Positions 27,931 through 36,195 of a stretch of DNA of 37,926 bases are shown here, piece after piece. This DNA comes from Bordetella parapertussis. Lineage in GTDB: Bacteria; Pseudomonadota; Gammaproteobacteria; Burkholderiales; Burkholderiaceae_C. A program made the translations under genes and the position numbers. Each line of letters starts with the position of its first letter. Within the stretch, counting starts at the first letter, position 1. The DNA lies in the NCBI GenBank assembly GCA_945888535.1, contig CAMDAN010000013.1, forward strand, positions 1-37,926, given 5' to 3'. A model generated the notes under the pieces. It was given only the letters and a program-made list of their open reading frames with translations. It made no database searches and was not told the DNA's origin.

Positions 27931-28782
27931 TTATTTTTTAGTGCGCTCATACAGCGGCATCACTTGTGGAAGACTGGCTTCCATATCAGAAATACGCGAG
28001 CTGCTTGAGGGATGGGTAGAGAGCCATTGCGGCGGTGCGCCTTTATTTGCGGCTGCCATTTTTTGCCACAGGGTGACCCCTGCGCGGGGATCGAAACCGG
28101 CACGAGCGGCCAATTCCATGCCGACCAAATCGGCTTCTGATTCGTCTTCACGCCCAAACTTCAATGTCAGTAAATTCGCCCCGCCTTGTGCGACCGCGTC
28201 CGCCAGATTCGGGTCGATCCCCAGCCAGCTCGAGGCCAATAAGCCGCCCAAACGCGCCAAGCCTTGGGTGGCTGTGCTTTTGCCCATGCGCTCACGGGCG
28301 TGCTCGCGCAGGGCGTGGGCCATTTCGTGGCCCATGACAACGGCAATCTCATCGTCGCTCAGATTGAGTGTTTTGATGATTCCGGTGTAGAAAACAATTT
28401 TGCCCCCGGGCATGCAATAGGCGTTGATTTGGTTCGAGCCAATGAGATTAATTTCCCACTTCCATTGGTTCACGCGCGGGTTCCATTCGTTGGCGAAAGG
28501 AATAATTTTTTGGGCAATCTCACGCAGTCTTTTCAGCTGGGCGTTATCAGCAGGCGCTAAGGCTTGTTGTTTTGCCGCCTCGGCCAGGGTTTCGCGGTAT
28601 TGCAAAGCCGCTTGGCGCTCTACCTGGTCGGCGGGTACCAGTTTGCTAAAGCCTGAAGCCTCGCCCACCTGCACCCCTTCACGGGCCGCTGCGTTTGGGG
28701 ACCAAACCGCAAATACGGCCACGGCAAGGGTCACGGCACTGGCAAACCCCGTCATGTTTTTTAAAGCATTTAAATGAAACAT
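27931..28782 (-). CDS. M48 family metallopeptidase (periplasmic, LoiP/BepA-like)
   Basis: A 283-residue zinc metalloprotease related to the single-domain envelope proteases of Proteobacteria that act in outer-membrane protein quality control. A signal peptide spans about residues 1-33 and ends NAAA. The zinc motif HEMAH is at 152-156 and the third ligand Glu is in ESEADLVGMELAARAGFDP. The C-terminal HPSSSSRI motif is typical. The start at 28782 is set by a clear AGGAAG ribosome-binding site six bases upstream; longer in-frame starts run into the ampG region. No C-terminal TPR domain is present, so it is not BepA itself. Confidence 0.88.
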   Translation of the reverse strand: MFHLNALKNMTGFASAVTLAVAVFAVWSPNAAAREGVQVGEASGFSKLVPADQVERQAALQYRETLAEAAKQQALAPADNAQLKRLREIAQKIIPFANEWNPRVNQWKWEINLIGSNQINAYCMPGGKIVFYTGIIKTLNLSDDEIAVVMGHEMAHALREHARERMGKSTATQGLARLGGLLASSWLGIDPNLADAVAQGGANLLTLKFGREDESEADLVGMELAARAGFDPRAGVTLWQKMAAANKGAPPQWLSTHPSSSSRISDMEASLPQVMPLYERTKK

Positions 28783-28813
28783 CCGTTTCTTCCTATCCAT
28801 TATTATTGCCCGC

Positions 28814-30169
28814 ATGCAAGCCTCGCCCCACAGCCCTGACGCCTCATCCACTTCTGCGCCCAAGCTGACTTGGGCCCAAACCCTCAAAGTCTACTTGGAG
28901 CCGGCCTCTTTGCGCATGCTCTCCTTGGGTTTCTCGGCAGGTCTTCCCTTGCTTTTGGTTTTTGGGACTTTGAGTTTTTGGCTGCGAGAAGCCGGCATTG
29001 ACCGTACCACGATTGGATTTTTAAGCTGGGTGGGTTTGGCTTATGGCTTTAAGTGGGTGTGGTCTCCTTTGGTCGACCGCATGCCTATTCCTTGGCTGAC
29101 CCGTACTTTAGGGCGCAGGAGGAGCTGGCTCCTGGCATCGCAGGCCGTCATCATGCTGGCCTTGGTCAGTATGGCAATGACCGATCCGCAACAGTCTCTC
29201 GCCCCGGTGGTCTGGTGTGCGATCGCGGTGGCTTTTGGCTCTGCAACCCAAGACATTGCGCTTGATGCGTTTCGCATTGAGTCGGCCGACACCGAGCACC
29301 AAGCCGCTTTGGCAGCCACTTACCAGACCGGTTACCGATTAGCGATGATTTGGTCAGGCGCCGGTGCGCTTTGGATTGCTGCGCGGGCTGAAATTCCGAG
29401 CGCGGTTGCGGGTGTTGCCGCTCCTTACCAACATGGACCGTGGCAAATCGCCTATCTCGTGATGGCGGTTTCGATGTTGCCCGGCGTTTTGACGGTGCTG
29501 TTTTCTCAAGAGCCTTTTCAACGCGCCATTGCGCCATCGAAAAACATCGGTGAATGGTTGCGCGGTGCTTTGGTTGAGCCGTTCGCTGACTTCATTGGGC
29601 GCTACCGCTGGCAAGCTGCTCTGATTCTTGGCTTGATCGCCACTTACCGTATCAGTGATGTGGTGATGGGGATCATGGCCAACCCGTTTTATGTCGATAT
29701 GGGGTTTAGCAAAGATGAGGTTGCCGCAGTCACCAAGGTATACGGCGTAGCGATGACTTTGGTGGGCGCCTTTGTCGGTGGCATCTTGTCTTTGCGCATA
29801 GGCGTGATGCGGGTGTTGATGCTCGGCGCGATTTTGAGCGCTGCCAGCAATTTGTTGTTTGCATGGCTGAGTACCCGTGGGCATGACGTGACGGCGTTGG
29901 TGTGGGTTGTCTCCGCTGACAACTTGGCAGGCGGTATTGCTTCCTCTGCTTTTATTGCCTACCTGTCTTCTCTCACCAACGTACAGTACTCCGCGACGCA
30001 ATACGCACTCTTTAGCTCCATGATGCTGCTACTACCTAAATTTGTCGCAGGGTTTTCAGGGAAGTACGTAGACGCTTTTGGCTATGCCGACTTCTTTACC
30101 AGCACCGCTTTGCTTGGAGTTCCGGTGCTGATCTTGGTGGCATTGGCATCGCGAACCAAAACCAGGTAG
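28814..30169 (+). CDS. ampG: AmpG family muropeptide permease
   Basis: A 451-residue major-facilitator transporter of the inner membrane. AmpG imports anhydro-muropeptides for cell-wall recycling and so influences beta-lactamase induction. Typical segments are MLSLGFSAGLPLLLVFGTLSFWLREAGID, written here as two adjoining parts in the protein, then GLAYGFKWVWSPLVDR, GSATQDIALDAFRIES and KFVAGFSGKYVDAFGYADFF. About twelve helices are seen. The N-terminus has a cytoplasmic stretch of about 20 residues rich in Ser and Pro. It is divergent from the M48 gene, with 31 bp between the starts. Confidence 0.9.
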   Translation: MQASPHSPDASSTSAPKLTWAQTLKVYLEPASLRMLSLGFSAGLPLLLVFGTLSFWLREAGIDRTTIGFLSWVGLAYGFKWVWSPLVDRMPIPWLTRTLGRRRSWLLASQAVIMLALVSMAMTDPQQSLAPVVWCAIAVAFGSATQDIALDAFRIESADTEHQAALAATYQTGYRLAMIWSGAGALWIAARAEIPSAVAGVAAPYQHGPWQIAYLVMAVSMLPGVLTVLFSQEPFQRAIAPSKNIGEWLRGALVEPFADFIGRYRWQAALILGLIATYRISDVVMGIMANPFYVDMGFSKDEVAAVTKVYGVAMTLVGAFVGGILSLRIGVMRVLMLGAILSAASNLLFAWLSTRGHDVTALVWVVSADNLAGGIASSAFIAYLSSLTNVQYSATQYALFSSMMLLLPKFVAGFSGKYVDAFGYADFFTSTALLGVPVLILVALASRTKTR

Positions 30170-30244
30170 AAGGTTTACCAAACTTTACCGTCGCTTTAGC
30201 TCTACGCCATCTCCAGTCACCCCAAGAAGACTAGACTGAGCGCC

Positions 30245-30967
30245 ATGAGCCAACACCTTTTGATGATTGAAGACGATTCCAGACTCGCCGCCATGGTGGG
30301 CGAGTATTTGGAGCAAAACGGTTTTCGCGTTTCGCGGGCTGCCGACGGCCACAGTGGGTTGGCGCATTTGCGCTCTGAAGGCACCGGCTCCGGCATTGAT
30401 TTGGTAATTTTGGACTTGATGCTGCCCGATATCGATGGGCTTGAAGTCTGCCGCTCCATTCGCGCCTTAGCCGGCAGCGCAGGCCAAACACCCGTCTTGA
30501 TGCTGACAGCCAAAGGCGACCCGATGGACCGGATCATTGGCTTAGAAATTGGCGCTGATGATTACCTTCCTAAGCCATTCGAGCCCCGAGAATTACTAGC
30601 GCGTATTCGAGCGATTTTGCGACGCAAATCAGAACCCGCTCCTATCTCCGGCAACCAAAAAGAGTTGCACTTTGGTACGCTTGCTATTGACCGAGATACC
30701 CGCACCGTGTCTGTTGTTGGCACGGTTTGCGACCTGACTTCCTACCAGTTTGACTTGTTGGTGGCCTTGGCAGAGAGGGCCGGGCGCGTCCTTACGCGCG
30801 ACCAAATCATGGAGGCCGTTCGTGGCCGCGAACTTGAAGCGTTTGACCGGTCGATTGATGTACACATGGGGCGCATTCGCGCTGCCATTGAAGTCGATGC
30901 CAAATCACCCAAGCGCATATTGACAGTGCGCGGCGTGGGTTACGTTTTTGCGCGTCAACAAGATTAA
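30245..30967 (+). CDS. OmpR-family response regulator
   Basis: A 240-residue two-component regulator. The receiver domain has the acidic pocket (MIEDDS), the phospho-acceptor Asp57 in VILDLMLPDIDG, and the Lys in DDYLPKPFEPREL. The C-terminal winged helix (about residues 140-236) shows LTSYQFDLLVALAERAGRVLTRDQIMEAVRG and the RVLTVRGVGYVF-type end. It is the partner of the adjacent kinase, whose start at 30978 follows after 10 bp. The regulon is unknown. Confidence 0.95.
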   Translation: MSQHLLMIEDDSRLAAMVGEYLEQNGFRVSRAADGHSGLAHLRSEGTGSGIDLVILDLMLPDIDGLEVCRSIRALAGSAGQTPVLMLTAKGDPMDRIIGLEIGADDYLPKPFEPRELLARIRAILRRKSEPAPISGNQKELHFGTLAIDRDTRTVSVVGTVCDLTSYQFDLLVALAERAGRVLTRDQIMEAVRGRELEAFDRSIDVHMGRIRAAIEVDAKSPKRILTVRGVGYVFARQQD

Positions 30968-30977
30968 TTTCGCGTCG

Positions 30978-32294
30978 ATGTTTCAAAAGCTCTACGTTCG
31001 TATCTGGCTCGCTGTGGTCTTGGCTGTTGCGGTGCTTACTTTTTTGGTTGGCATGGCTTGGCGCATGGCCGCTGACCCTCCGCTACGCGAAGTGGTTGTT
31101 CGCAATGCCCAAGGTGAAATCATTGGAACCGGAAAAGCAGATCATCCCCATCACGGCCCGAGGAATCATCACAACGAGGAAGAGCGCGAACACGCCGAGC
31201 CGCGCCACCATGAAACACGCGACTCAGATGCAGAGCCCGTGGGACAGTTTGGGCGTGGTCCTGAATTCACCGTTCAGCTTCAAGACGGCCAAACGGTTCA
31301 CTTGCACCTGCCCCGCCCACCGCGAACGGGATTGACTGCACCCTTTGGATTTTTTTGGACGCTAGGCTTAGTCGCCGTGGCTGTCGCTTTAGCCACCTAC
31401 CCCATCGTGCGCCGCCTCACCCGCAGATTGGAAACCTTGCAAAGCAGCATGCAACGCTGGGGCAATGGCGAATTGAGTGTCAGAGCGCCCATCACAGGTG
31501 GCGATGAGGTGGGTTTGCTGGCAGAGCGATTCAACGCTGCGGCTGAGCATATTGAAAATTTAGTGAAAGCCCGCGACGCTTTACTGGCCTCACAAAAATC
31601 GCTTTTAGCCAATGCCTCACATGAGCTGCGATCACCTCTCACACGCATTCGCATGGGACTCGAACTCATGGGTGATGGGTCCAATGCGAGCACCTTACAA
31701 CGGCGACTTGAAATTGAGCGCAACCTGGCTGAGTTAGACCAACTGATCGATGAGATTTTGCTAGCAAGTCGTCTTGATGCCAAGGAATCTGATTTAGGGT
31801 CAGTTGAGTCGGTTGACTTGGTCGGCTTAGCTGCTGAGGAATGCGCCCGAACCTCCGCACACCTCGAAACCCAAGACGCAAGCGTCATGGTTCCAGGCAT
31901 CAGCAAGTTGCTGCGTCGCGCGGTCCGCAACCTGCTTGAAAACGCGCGGCGCTACGGCGCAGGCGATGTCAGCGTGTTGCTGCATCAAGAGAATGGCTTT
32001 GCCGTGATTCAAGTGAACGACCAAGGCCCCGGAGTACCTGAGGCCTTACAAACCCGAATTTTTGAGCCGTTTTACCGCTTACCTGGCGCATCAGAACACG
32101 ATGGCGGCGTCGGTCTAGGCTTGGCATTGGTGCAGTCGATTGCTCTTCGTCATGGCGGCAACGTGTCTTGCCATAACCGCGCCGCAGGAGGGGCGAGCTT
32201 TGTAATGCGACTTCCTTTGATTTTAGCATCAACGATCAGCCTTTCATGGTGGTCGGTTTTCTGCATTTGCAACTCAGTCGTACTCTGCGATTAA
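30978..32294 (+). CDS. sensor histidine kinase with histidine-rich periplasmic segment
   Basis: A 438-residue membrane kinase of the RstB/CpxA type. Helix 1 is at residues 8-31 and helix 2 near 122-142, enclosing a small periplasmic part of about 90 residues with eight His between positions 56 and 78. A HAMP domain follows (about 143-195), then the H-box SHELRSPLTRIR with phospho-acceptor His215. N-box NLLENARRYG and G-boxes DQGPGVPEAL and GGVGLGLALV are intact. The His cluster suggests binding of a divalent metal. The C-terminus runs about 24 residues beyond the usual RLPL end into low-complexity-looking hydrophobic sequence, as if the original stop had been lost. Confidence 0.9.
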   Translation: MFQKLYVRIWLAVVLAVAVLTFLVGMAWRMAADPPLREVVVRNAQGEIIGTGKADHPHHGPRNHHNEEEREHAEPRHHETRDSDAEPVGQFGRGPEFTVQLQDGQTVHLHLPRPPRTGLTAPFGFFWTLGLVAVAVALATYPIVRRLTRRLETLQSSMQRWGNGELSVRAPITGGDEVGLLAERFNAAAEHIENLVKARDALLASQKSLLANASHELRSPLTRIRMGLELMGDGSNASTLQRRLEIERNLAELDQLIDEILLASRLDAKESDLGSVESVDLVGLAAEECARTSAHLETQDASVMVPGISKLLRRAVRNLLENARRYGAGDVSVLLHQENGFAVIQVNDQGPGVPEALQTRIFEPFYRLPGASEHDGGVGLGLALVQSIALRHGGNVSCHNRAAGGASFVMRLPLILASTISLSWWSVFCICNSVVLCD

Positions 32295-32305
32295 GAACGA
32301 TCAGC
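32231..32305 (+). repeat. short direct repeat at the kinase/ars boundary
   Basis: AACGATCAGC occurs at 32231-32240 and again at 32296-32305, each followed within three or four bases by TTTCATGG. The copies flank the abnormal C-terminal tail of the kinase gene and precede the ars operator. They may mark a small duplication or a recombination junction. Confidence 0.5.
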
Positions 32306-32334
32306 GAGTTTTCATGGGTTCATAAAATAGTCAC

Positions 32335-32358
32335 ATACTTCAATTATCATTGAAGTAT
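32335..32358 (+). promoter_or_regulatory. ArsR operator (10-bp perfect inverted repeat)
   Basis: ATACTTCAAT-TATC-ATTGAAGTAT is a perfect inverted repeat with 10-bp arms. It ends on the first two bases of the arsR start codon at 32357. ArsR binding there would stop transcription of the operon. The repeat leaves no room for a separate ribosome-binding site, so arsR may be leaderless. Confidence 0.75.
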
Positions 32359-32683
32359 GGAAGATAAATTCGTCATCGCTGCCCTTGCCGCATTGGCCCA
32401 GCCCCATCGACTGCAGATTTTTCGCGCCTTGGTTGTCAAAGGCCGTGATGGCCTAACGCCTGCTTTGATGGCGCAAGCGCTAGGAATCGCGGCTAATGCG
32501 CTGTCATTTCACTTGAAAGAGTTGATGCACGCTGATCTGATTTCTCAGGAGCGCAGTGGTCGCAACCTGATTTACCGAGCGCAGTACGACCGCATGAATG
32601 CGGTACTGGCTTATCTGTCTCAAAACTGTTGCCAAGGGGACGCCTGCGAGGTGAATCCTGAGGAAATTTGTAAAACCTGTTAA
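32357..32683 (+). CDS. arsR: ArsR family arsenite-responsive repressor
   Basis: A 108-residue winged-helix repressor. The recognition region is LGIAANALSFHLKELMHADLI. There is no CVCD motif in the DNA-binding helix. Instead the C-terminus carries five Cys: Cys91 and Cys92, Cys97, Cys105 and Cys108. A CC-x4-C arrangement resembles the arsenite site of Acidithiobacillus ferrooxidans ArsR (adjacent Cys plus a third nearby), so As(III) should release the protein from the operator. It is the first gene of the operon; arsC follows after 16 bp. Confidence 0.92.
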   Translation: MEDKFVIAALAALAQPHRLQIFRALVVKGRDGLTPALMAQALGIAANALSFHLKELMHADLISQERSGRNLIYRAQYDRMNAVLAYLSQNCCQGDACEVNPEEICKTC

Positions 32684-32699
32684 ACCTAAGGACTCCAAA

Positions 32700-33203
32700 G
32701 TGACTGAAGCAACACCCTTGAACGTACTTTTCTTGTGCACCCACAACTCGGCTCGAAGCATTTTGGCGGAGGCCTTGCTTAACCATTTAGGCAAAGGCAA
32801 ATTCAAAGCCTTTTCAGCGGGTAGTAGCCCCAGGGACAATCAAAAACCCAATCCAATGGCCATTGCCACACTGGATAAAGCAGGAATTCCAACGGGTGAG
32901 TTAACCAGCAAAAGCTGGGACGTTTTTGCGACACCGGATGCGCCGCATATGGATTTGGTGATCACTGTTTGCGACAACGCGGCAGGAGAAGTTTGTCCAT
33001 ATTGGCCAGGTCAACCAGCCACCGCGCATTGGGGCTATGCAGATCCATCTGAGACAGTTGGAACGGATGAGCAAAAACTGGAAGCTTTCAAGCAAACGCT
33101 GCATCAAATTAAAAGGCGTCTTGAACTCTTCACCAGCCTACCTTTAACAAGCCTCAGCAAGATGGCGTTGGAAAATTCAGCTCGCGAGCTAGCCAAGAAA
33201 TGA
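32700..33203 (+). CDS. arsC: arsenate reductase, low-molecular-weight phosphatase type
   Basis: A 167-residue reductase that converts As(V) to As(III) in the cytoplasm. The phosphatase-like loop FLCTHNSARSILAEALL has nucleophile Cys13 and Arg19. ITVCDNAAGEVCPYWPG supplies Cys91 and Cys99, likely the resolving and exposed cysteines for a thioredoxin-linked cycle. The C-terminal tail of about 30 residues is longer than usual. The start is GTG at 32700 with AAGGA upstream. The stop overlaps the aqpS start (ATGA). Confidence 0.93.
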   Translation: MTEATPLNVLFLCTHNSARSILAEALLNHLGKGKFKAFSAGSSPRDNQKPNPMAIATLDKAGIPTGELTSKSWDVFATPDAPHMDLVITVCDNAAGEVCPYWPGQPATAHWGYADPSETVGTDEQKLEAFKQTLHQIKRRLELFTSLPLTSLSKMALENSARELAKK

Positions 33204-33859
33204 GCCATTGGAGACGGTATTTTGCTGAGCTAGTTGGTACCGCCGCTTTGTTGTGTGCCGTGATTGGCTCAGGCATCATGGCGGAACAATTGGCGGTTGG
33301 AAACACAGCCGTTGCTCTTCTAGCCAATACCCTCGCCACCGTCTTTGCCCTTTATGTATTGATTGAAACACTCGGGCCTGTTAGTGGGGCGCACTTCAAT
33401 CCCGTTGTTTCAATGGTTATGGCGTTTCGCAAAGACTTGGCGCGTCATCATTTGGTTGGCTATCTGATTGCGCAACTCATCGGTGCCGCCTTGGGCGCTT
33501 GGGCAGCCCATGCAATGTTTGAGCTTGAAATATTGCAATGGTCCGCAAAAGTGAGAACCGGCCCTGCGCAATGGTTCGCTGAAGCAGTCGCTACTGCTGG
33601 GTTGCTATTCGTGATCTTGCGCTCCCCGCAAGGCAAGGCATCTTCTATCGTGGCTTGCTATATCGGTGCGGCATATTGGTTCACTGCCAGTACCTCTTTT
33701 GCGAACCCCGCTGCAGCCTTCGGCCGCATGTTCAGCAACACCTTTGCAGGCATCTCACCTTCCGATGTACCTGCCTTTATGGTTGCGCAGGTCATTGGTG
33801 GCGCTCTGGGATTGGCATTGCATCAGGCCTTAGCGTACCCCGATAAGCACAAGCGTTAG
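33200..33859 (+). CDS. aqpS: aquaglyceroporin of the arsenic operon (AqpS-like MIP channel)
   Basis: A 219-residue MIP-family channel with six helices and two half-helix loops. The signature motifs are NPV at 67-69 (GAHFNPVVS) and NPA at 169-171 (SFANPAAAFGRMFS). In Sinorhizobium meliloti, AqpS in an ars operon lets arsenite formed by ArsC leave down its gradient; its position right after arsC (4-bp overlap) supports the same role here. A plain water or glycerol channel is less likely in this context. Confidence 0.88.
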   Translation: MSHWRRYFAELVGTAALLCAVIGSGIMAEQLAVGNTAVALLANTLATVFALYVLIETLGPVSGAHFNPVVSMVMAFRKDLARHHLVGYLIAQLIGAALGAWAAHAMFELEILQWSAKVRTGPAQWFAEAVATAGLLFVILRSPQGKASSIVACYIGAAYWFTASTSFANPAAAFGRMFSNTFAGISPSDVPAFMVAQVIGGALGLALHQALAYPDKHKR

Positions 33860-33866
33860 TCTGTCT

Positions 33867-35081
33867 ATGGTGAGCAAGTCATGGCCATTAGTCGCAAGTT
33901 TGGGAGTGACACAAACAATCGCGTGGGCCTCTACCTATTACTTGCCTGCCATTCTTGCTACTCCAATTTCTCTGACTTTAGGAGTTGACGCCTCAGATTT
34001 TTATCTAGCATTTTCAATGGCTCTTGTAGTCTCCGCTGTGTTCGGTCCTATGTTTGGAAAGGTGATCGACTCTTTGAGCGGACACAGAGTATTGCCTGCA
34101 TCAAATATATTGTTTGCAGGTGGTCTAGCCCTTCTAGGATTTGCCAATAGTGAGTTTGCACTTTATCTCTCTTGGTTCGTGATTGGCGTGGGCATGGCAG
34201 GCGGTCTCTATGAGTCAGCCTTTTCAACTTTGGTTCGAATTTATGGACACGATGCAAGATCCGCCATTACTGGCATCACGCTCATTGCGGGCTTTGCAAG
34301 TACGGTTGGCTGGCCATTGAGCGGTTGGATTCTGAGTTATTGGGGGTGGCGAGAGGCTTGTTGGACATGGGCTTTTTTGCACTTATTGCTAGCCTTGCCG
34401 CTTAATTTGGCAATTGATTGGCTATCGTCCGTCAAGCGTTCGGCTAATTCGTATGAAAGTGAGGGTGTTAAGACGCCAACAGACACGCCGTCTGAGCTAT
34501 CAAAAGAAGAGACAGCGCCAACATGGAAACAGGCCCTTCTTCTGTCTTTTGTGTTTTCGGCAACTTGGTTTACAAGCACTGCAATGGCATCACACTGGCC
34601 AAGAATGCTAGAAGCGACTGGCGTCAGCTTGGTCGCTGCGATTGCCATTGGCGCCATCATTGGACCGGCTCAAGTGCTGGCAAGAATTTTCGAGTTTGGG
34701 CTGTTGCGCAAAATGCACCCCTTGTTTTCAGCCCGTCTTGCGGCAATGGCGCATCCATTAGGCGCTCTCATGTTGGCGCTTTTTGGGCCAGTTGTAGCAC
34801 CGGTTTTTGCATTTCTGCACGGGGCTGGCAACGGTGTACTGACAATCGCCAAAGGAACCTTGCCGCTTGCCCTATTTGGCCCTAGCGGATACGGCTACAG
34901 GCAAGGTTGGATCATGTTTCCTGCACGATTAAGTTCAGCATTTGCGCCATGGATTTTTGGAGTGGCGTTAACCCATTGGGGGGCGGGCGCACTAGGACTA
35001 ACCTTCGCACTTGGAGTTCTATCCGTTTGCGCCCTGTACGTAATTAACGTCAATAAACAACCGCACAAGCAATTCAAATGA
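33867..35081 (+). CDS. MFS transporter in the arsenic operon (possible arsenical exporter)
   Basis: A 404-residue major-facilitator protein with twelve predicted helices and a hydrophilic central loop (about residues 187-220: charged, with Thr/Ser and Glu). Segments such as FGPMFGKVIDSLSGHRVLPA between helices 2 and 3 follow the MFS motif A pattern. MFS proteins in ars operons include ArsJ (with GAPDH), ArsP-unrelated ArsK types and uncharacterised ones; no GAPDH gene is present, so ArsJ is unlikely. ArsK-like export is possible but unproven. It starts 7 bp after aqpS and overlaps the next frame as ATGA. The gene looks more AT-rich than the flanking core genes. Confidence 0.85.
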   Translation: MVSKSWPLVASLGVTQTIAWASTYYLPAILATPISLTLGVDASDFYLAFSMALVVSAVFGPMFGKVIDSLSGHRVLPASNILFAGGLALLGFANSEFALYLSWFVIGVGMAGGLYESAFSTLVRIYGHDARSAITGITLIAGFASTVGWPLSGWILSYWGWREACWTWAFLHLLLALPLNLAIDWLSSVKRSANSYESEGVKTPTDTPSELSKEETAPTWKQALLLSFVFSATWFTSTAMASHWPRMLEATGVSLVAAIAIGAIIGPAQVLARIFEFGLLRKMHPLFSARLAAMAHPLGALMLALFGPVVAPVFAFLHGAGNGVLTIAKGTLPLALFGPSGYGYRQGWIMFPARLSSAFAPWIFGVALTHWGAGALGLTFALGVLSVCALYVINVNKQPHKQFK

Positions 35082-35251
35082 TCACTATTTTTCCCAACCC
35101 GAACTGCGAAACATCCCGCAATAGATTAGCCCTGATTCGAAATTCAGGCGTTGAACCCGAGGTTGTTGTCGATATCCTTGTGGATCAGCATGGGACTTTT
35201 ACAAAAGAGGGTGGCGAAGTGGTCATCAACGAAAAGGGTTTGCGTGTCTAA
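35078..35251 (+). pseudogene. arsC: internally deleted glutaredoxin-type arsenate reductase (57 codons)
   Basis: The frame starts [20 protein letters not shown] and continues [10 protein letters not shown], which is the N-terminus of a glutaredoxin-dependent ArsC (E. coli: ITIYHNPACGTSRNTLEMIR), with the catalytic Cys at position 10. It then jumps to [20 protein letters not shown], the extreme C-terminus of the same family (EILPDAQKGAFTKEDGEKVV). About 83 residues, including the three arsenate-binding arginines (60, 94 and 107 in E. coli), are missing, yet the frame is kept. It cannot be a normal reductase. It overlaps the MFS stop by 4 bp and the arsH GTG start by 8 bp, so it may still couple arsH translation. 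Confidence 0.85.
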
Positions 35252-35966
35252 GTTCACTGATAAATTGCTCAACCTGGATGAGCGTTGTTTCCAATCTCCG
35301 CAACAGGCCTTATTAGCGCCTAAGCAGGCGTCAACCCATCCGCCAAGAATTTTGATGTTGTATGGCTCGTTACGGGAGCGCTCATACAGCAAGCTTTTGA
35401 CATTAGAAGCAGCTAGGTTGCTAAAAGCGATGGGTGCAGAGGTAAGGGTGTTTGATCCCTTGGGTCTACCGCAACCCGATGCCGCACCTGACTCACATCC
35501 AAAGGTCAAAGAATTACGAGACTTGGCTGCATGGTCTGAGGGCATGGTTTGGTGTTCGCCTGAACGTCACGGCGCCATGACGGGCATCATGAAAAGTCAG
35601 ATTGACTGGATCCCTCTGTCTCTTGGGGCTGTTCGTCCCACGCAGGGGAAAACCTTGGCAGTGATGGAGGTCAGCGGAGGATCGCAATCTTTCAATGCCG
35701 TGAACCAAATGCGAATACTTGGCCGCTGGATGCGGATGTTGACGATTCCAAATCAGAGCTCTGTGGCGAAAGCTTTTTTAGAGTTTGAGGAGGATGGCCG
35801 TATGAAGCCCTCGGCTTATTACGACAGAGTGGTTGATGTGATGGAGGAGCTGGTGAAGTTCACGCTTCTAACCCGCGATAGTGCCCCCTACTTGGTCGAT
35901 CGCTACAGCGAGCGTAAAGAATCAGCTGAAGCGCTTTCTAAGCGCGTGAATCAAAAATCTACTTAG
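35244..35966 (+). CDS. arsH: ArsH, NADPH-dependent FMN oxidoreductase for organoarsenicals
   Basis: A 240-residue flavodoxin-like flavoprotein. ArsH oxidises trivalent methyl and aromatic arsenicals to the less toxic pentavalent forms. The FMN phosphate loop GSLRERSYS is at 41-49, and the signature [21 protein letters not shown] lies in the middle, with [20 protein letters not shown] after it. Length is normal for the family. The start is GTG at 35244 with AAGGG six bases upstream; a frame from 35151 is open but covers the deleted arsC and adds unrelated residues. It is the last gene of the operon. Confidence 0.93.
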   Translation: MSKFTDKLLNLDERCFQSPQQALLAPKQASTHPPRILMLYGSLRERSYSKLLTLEAARLLKAMGAEVRVFDPLGLPQPDAAPDSHPKVKELRDLAAWSEGMVWCSPERHGAMTGIMKSQIDWIPLSLGAVRPTQGKTLAVMEVSGGSQSFNAVNQMRILGRWMRMLTIPNQSSVAKAFLEFEEDGRMKPSAYYDRVVDVMEELVKFTLLTRDSAPYLVDRYSERKESAEALSKRVNQKST

Positions 35967-36195
35967 ACATGAGCTACCCACTCAATTTTTGGGGCCAAGT
36001 CCCCTGTTTTTGGGCTGCCACTTCATGAACTTTTATGCTCTGCGCCACGCCAGCGCTTTTAAAAGCAAAATAAATCCTGAAATTCACCCATTTGGGGGAT
36101 ACCGCGGATCGTTGAAGCCGCCTAAAGTTCACCCCACTGCTGTCACAGTCTCCAAAATCAATTTTGTAGTTCCAACGAAGTCTCCTCGGAGATGT
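35967..36195 (+). other. gene-free stretch after arsH
   Basis: I see no gene here. A GGGG-CCAAGT-CCCC stem at 35991-36004, followed by TGTTTTT, may be a weak terminator of the ars operon. Further on are a CAAAAT/ATTTTG inverted repeat (near 36159) and a TCTCC-TC-GGAGA palindrome (36181-36192). The stretch leads into the strong terminator at 36200-36225. A short RNA ending there is possible, but no good promoter is visible. Confidence 0.35.

Noticed and set aside
29354..30001. 215-codon minus-strand frame inside ampG
   Set aside because: Antisense shadow of a well-supported transporter, with His/Gln-rich sequence typical of such shadows.
35151..35243. Longer N-terminus for ArsH
   Set aside because: The extra codons cover the deleted arsC frame and do not resemble ArsH; GTG 35244 has a ribosome-binding site and gives the usual length.
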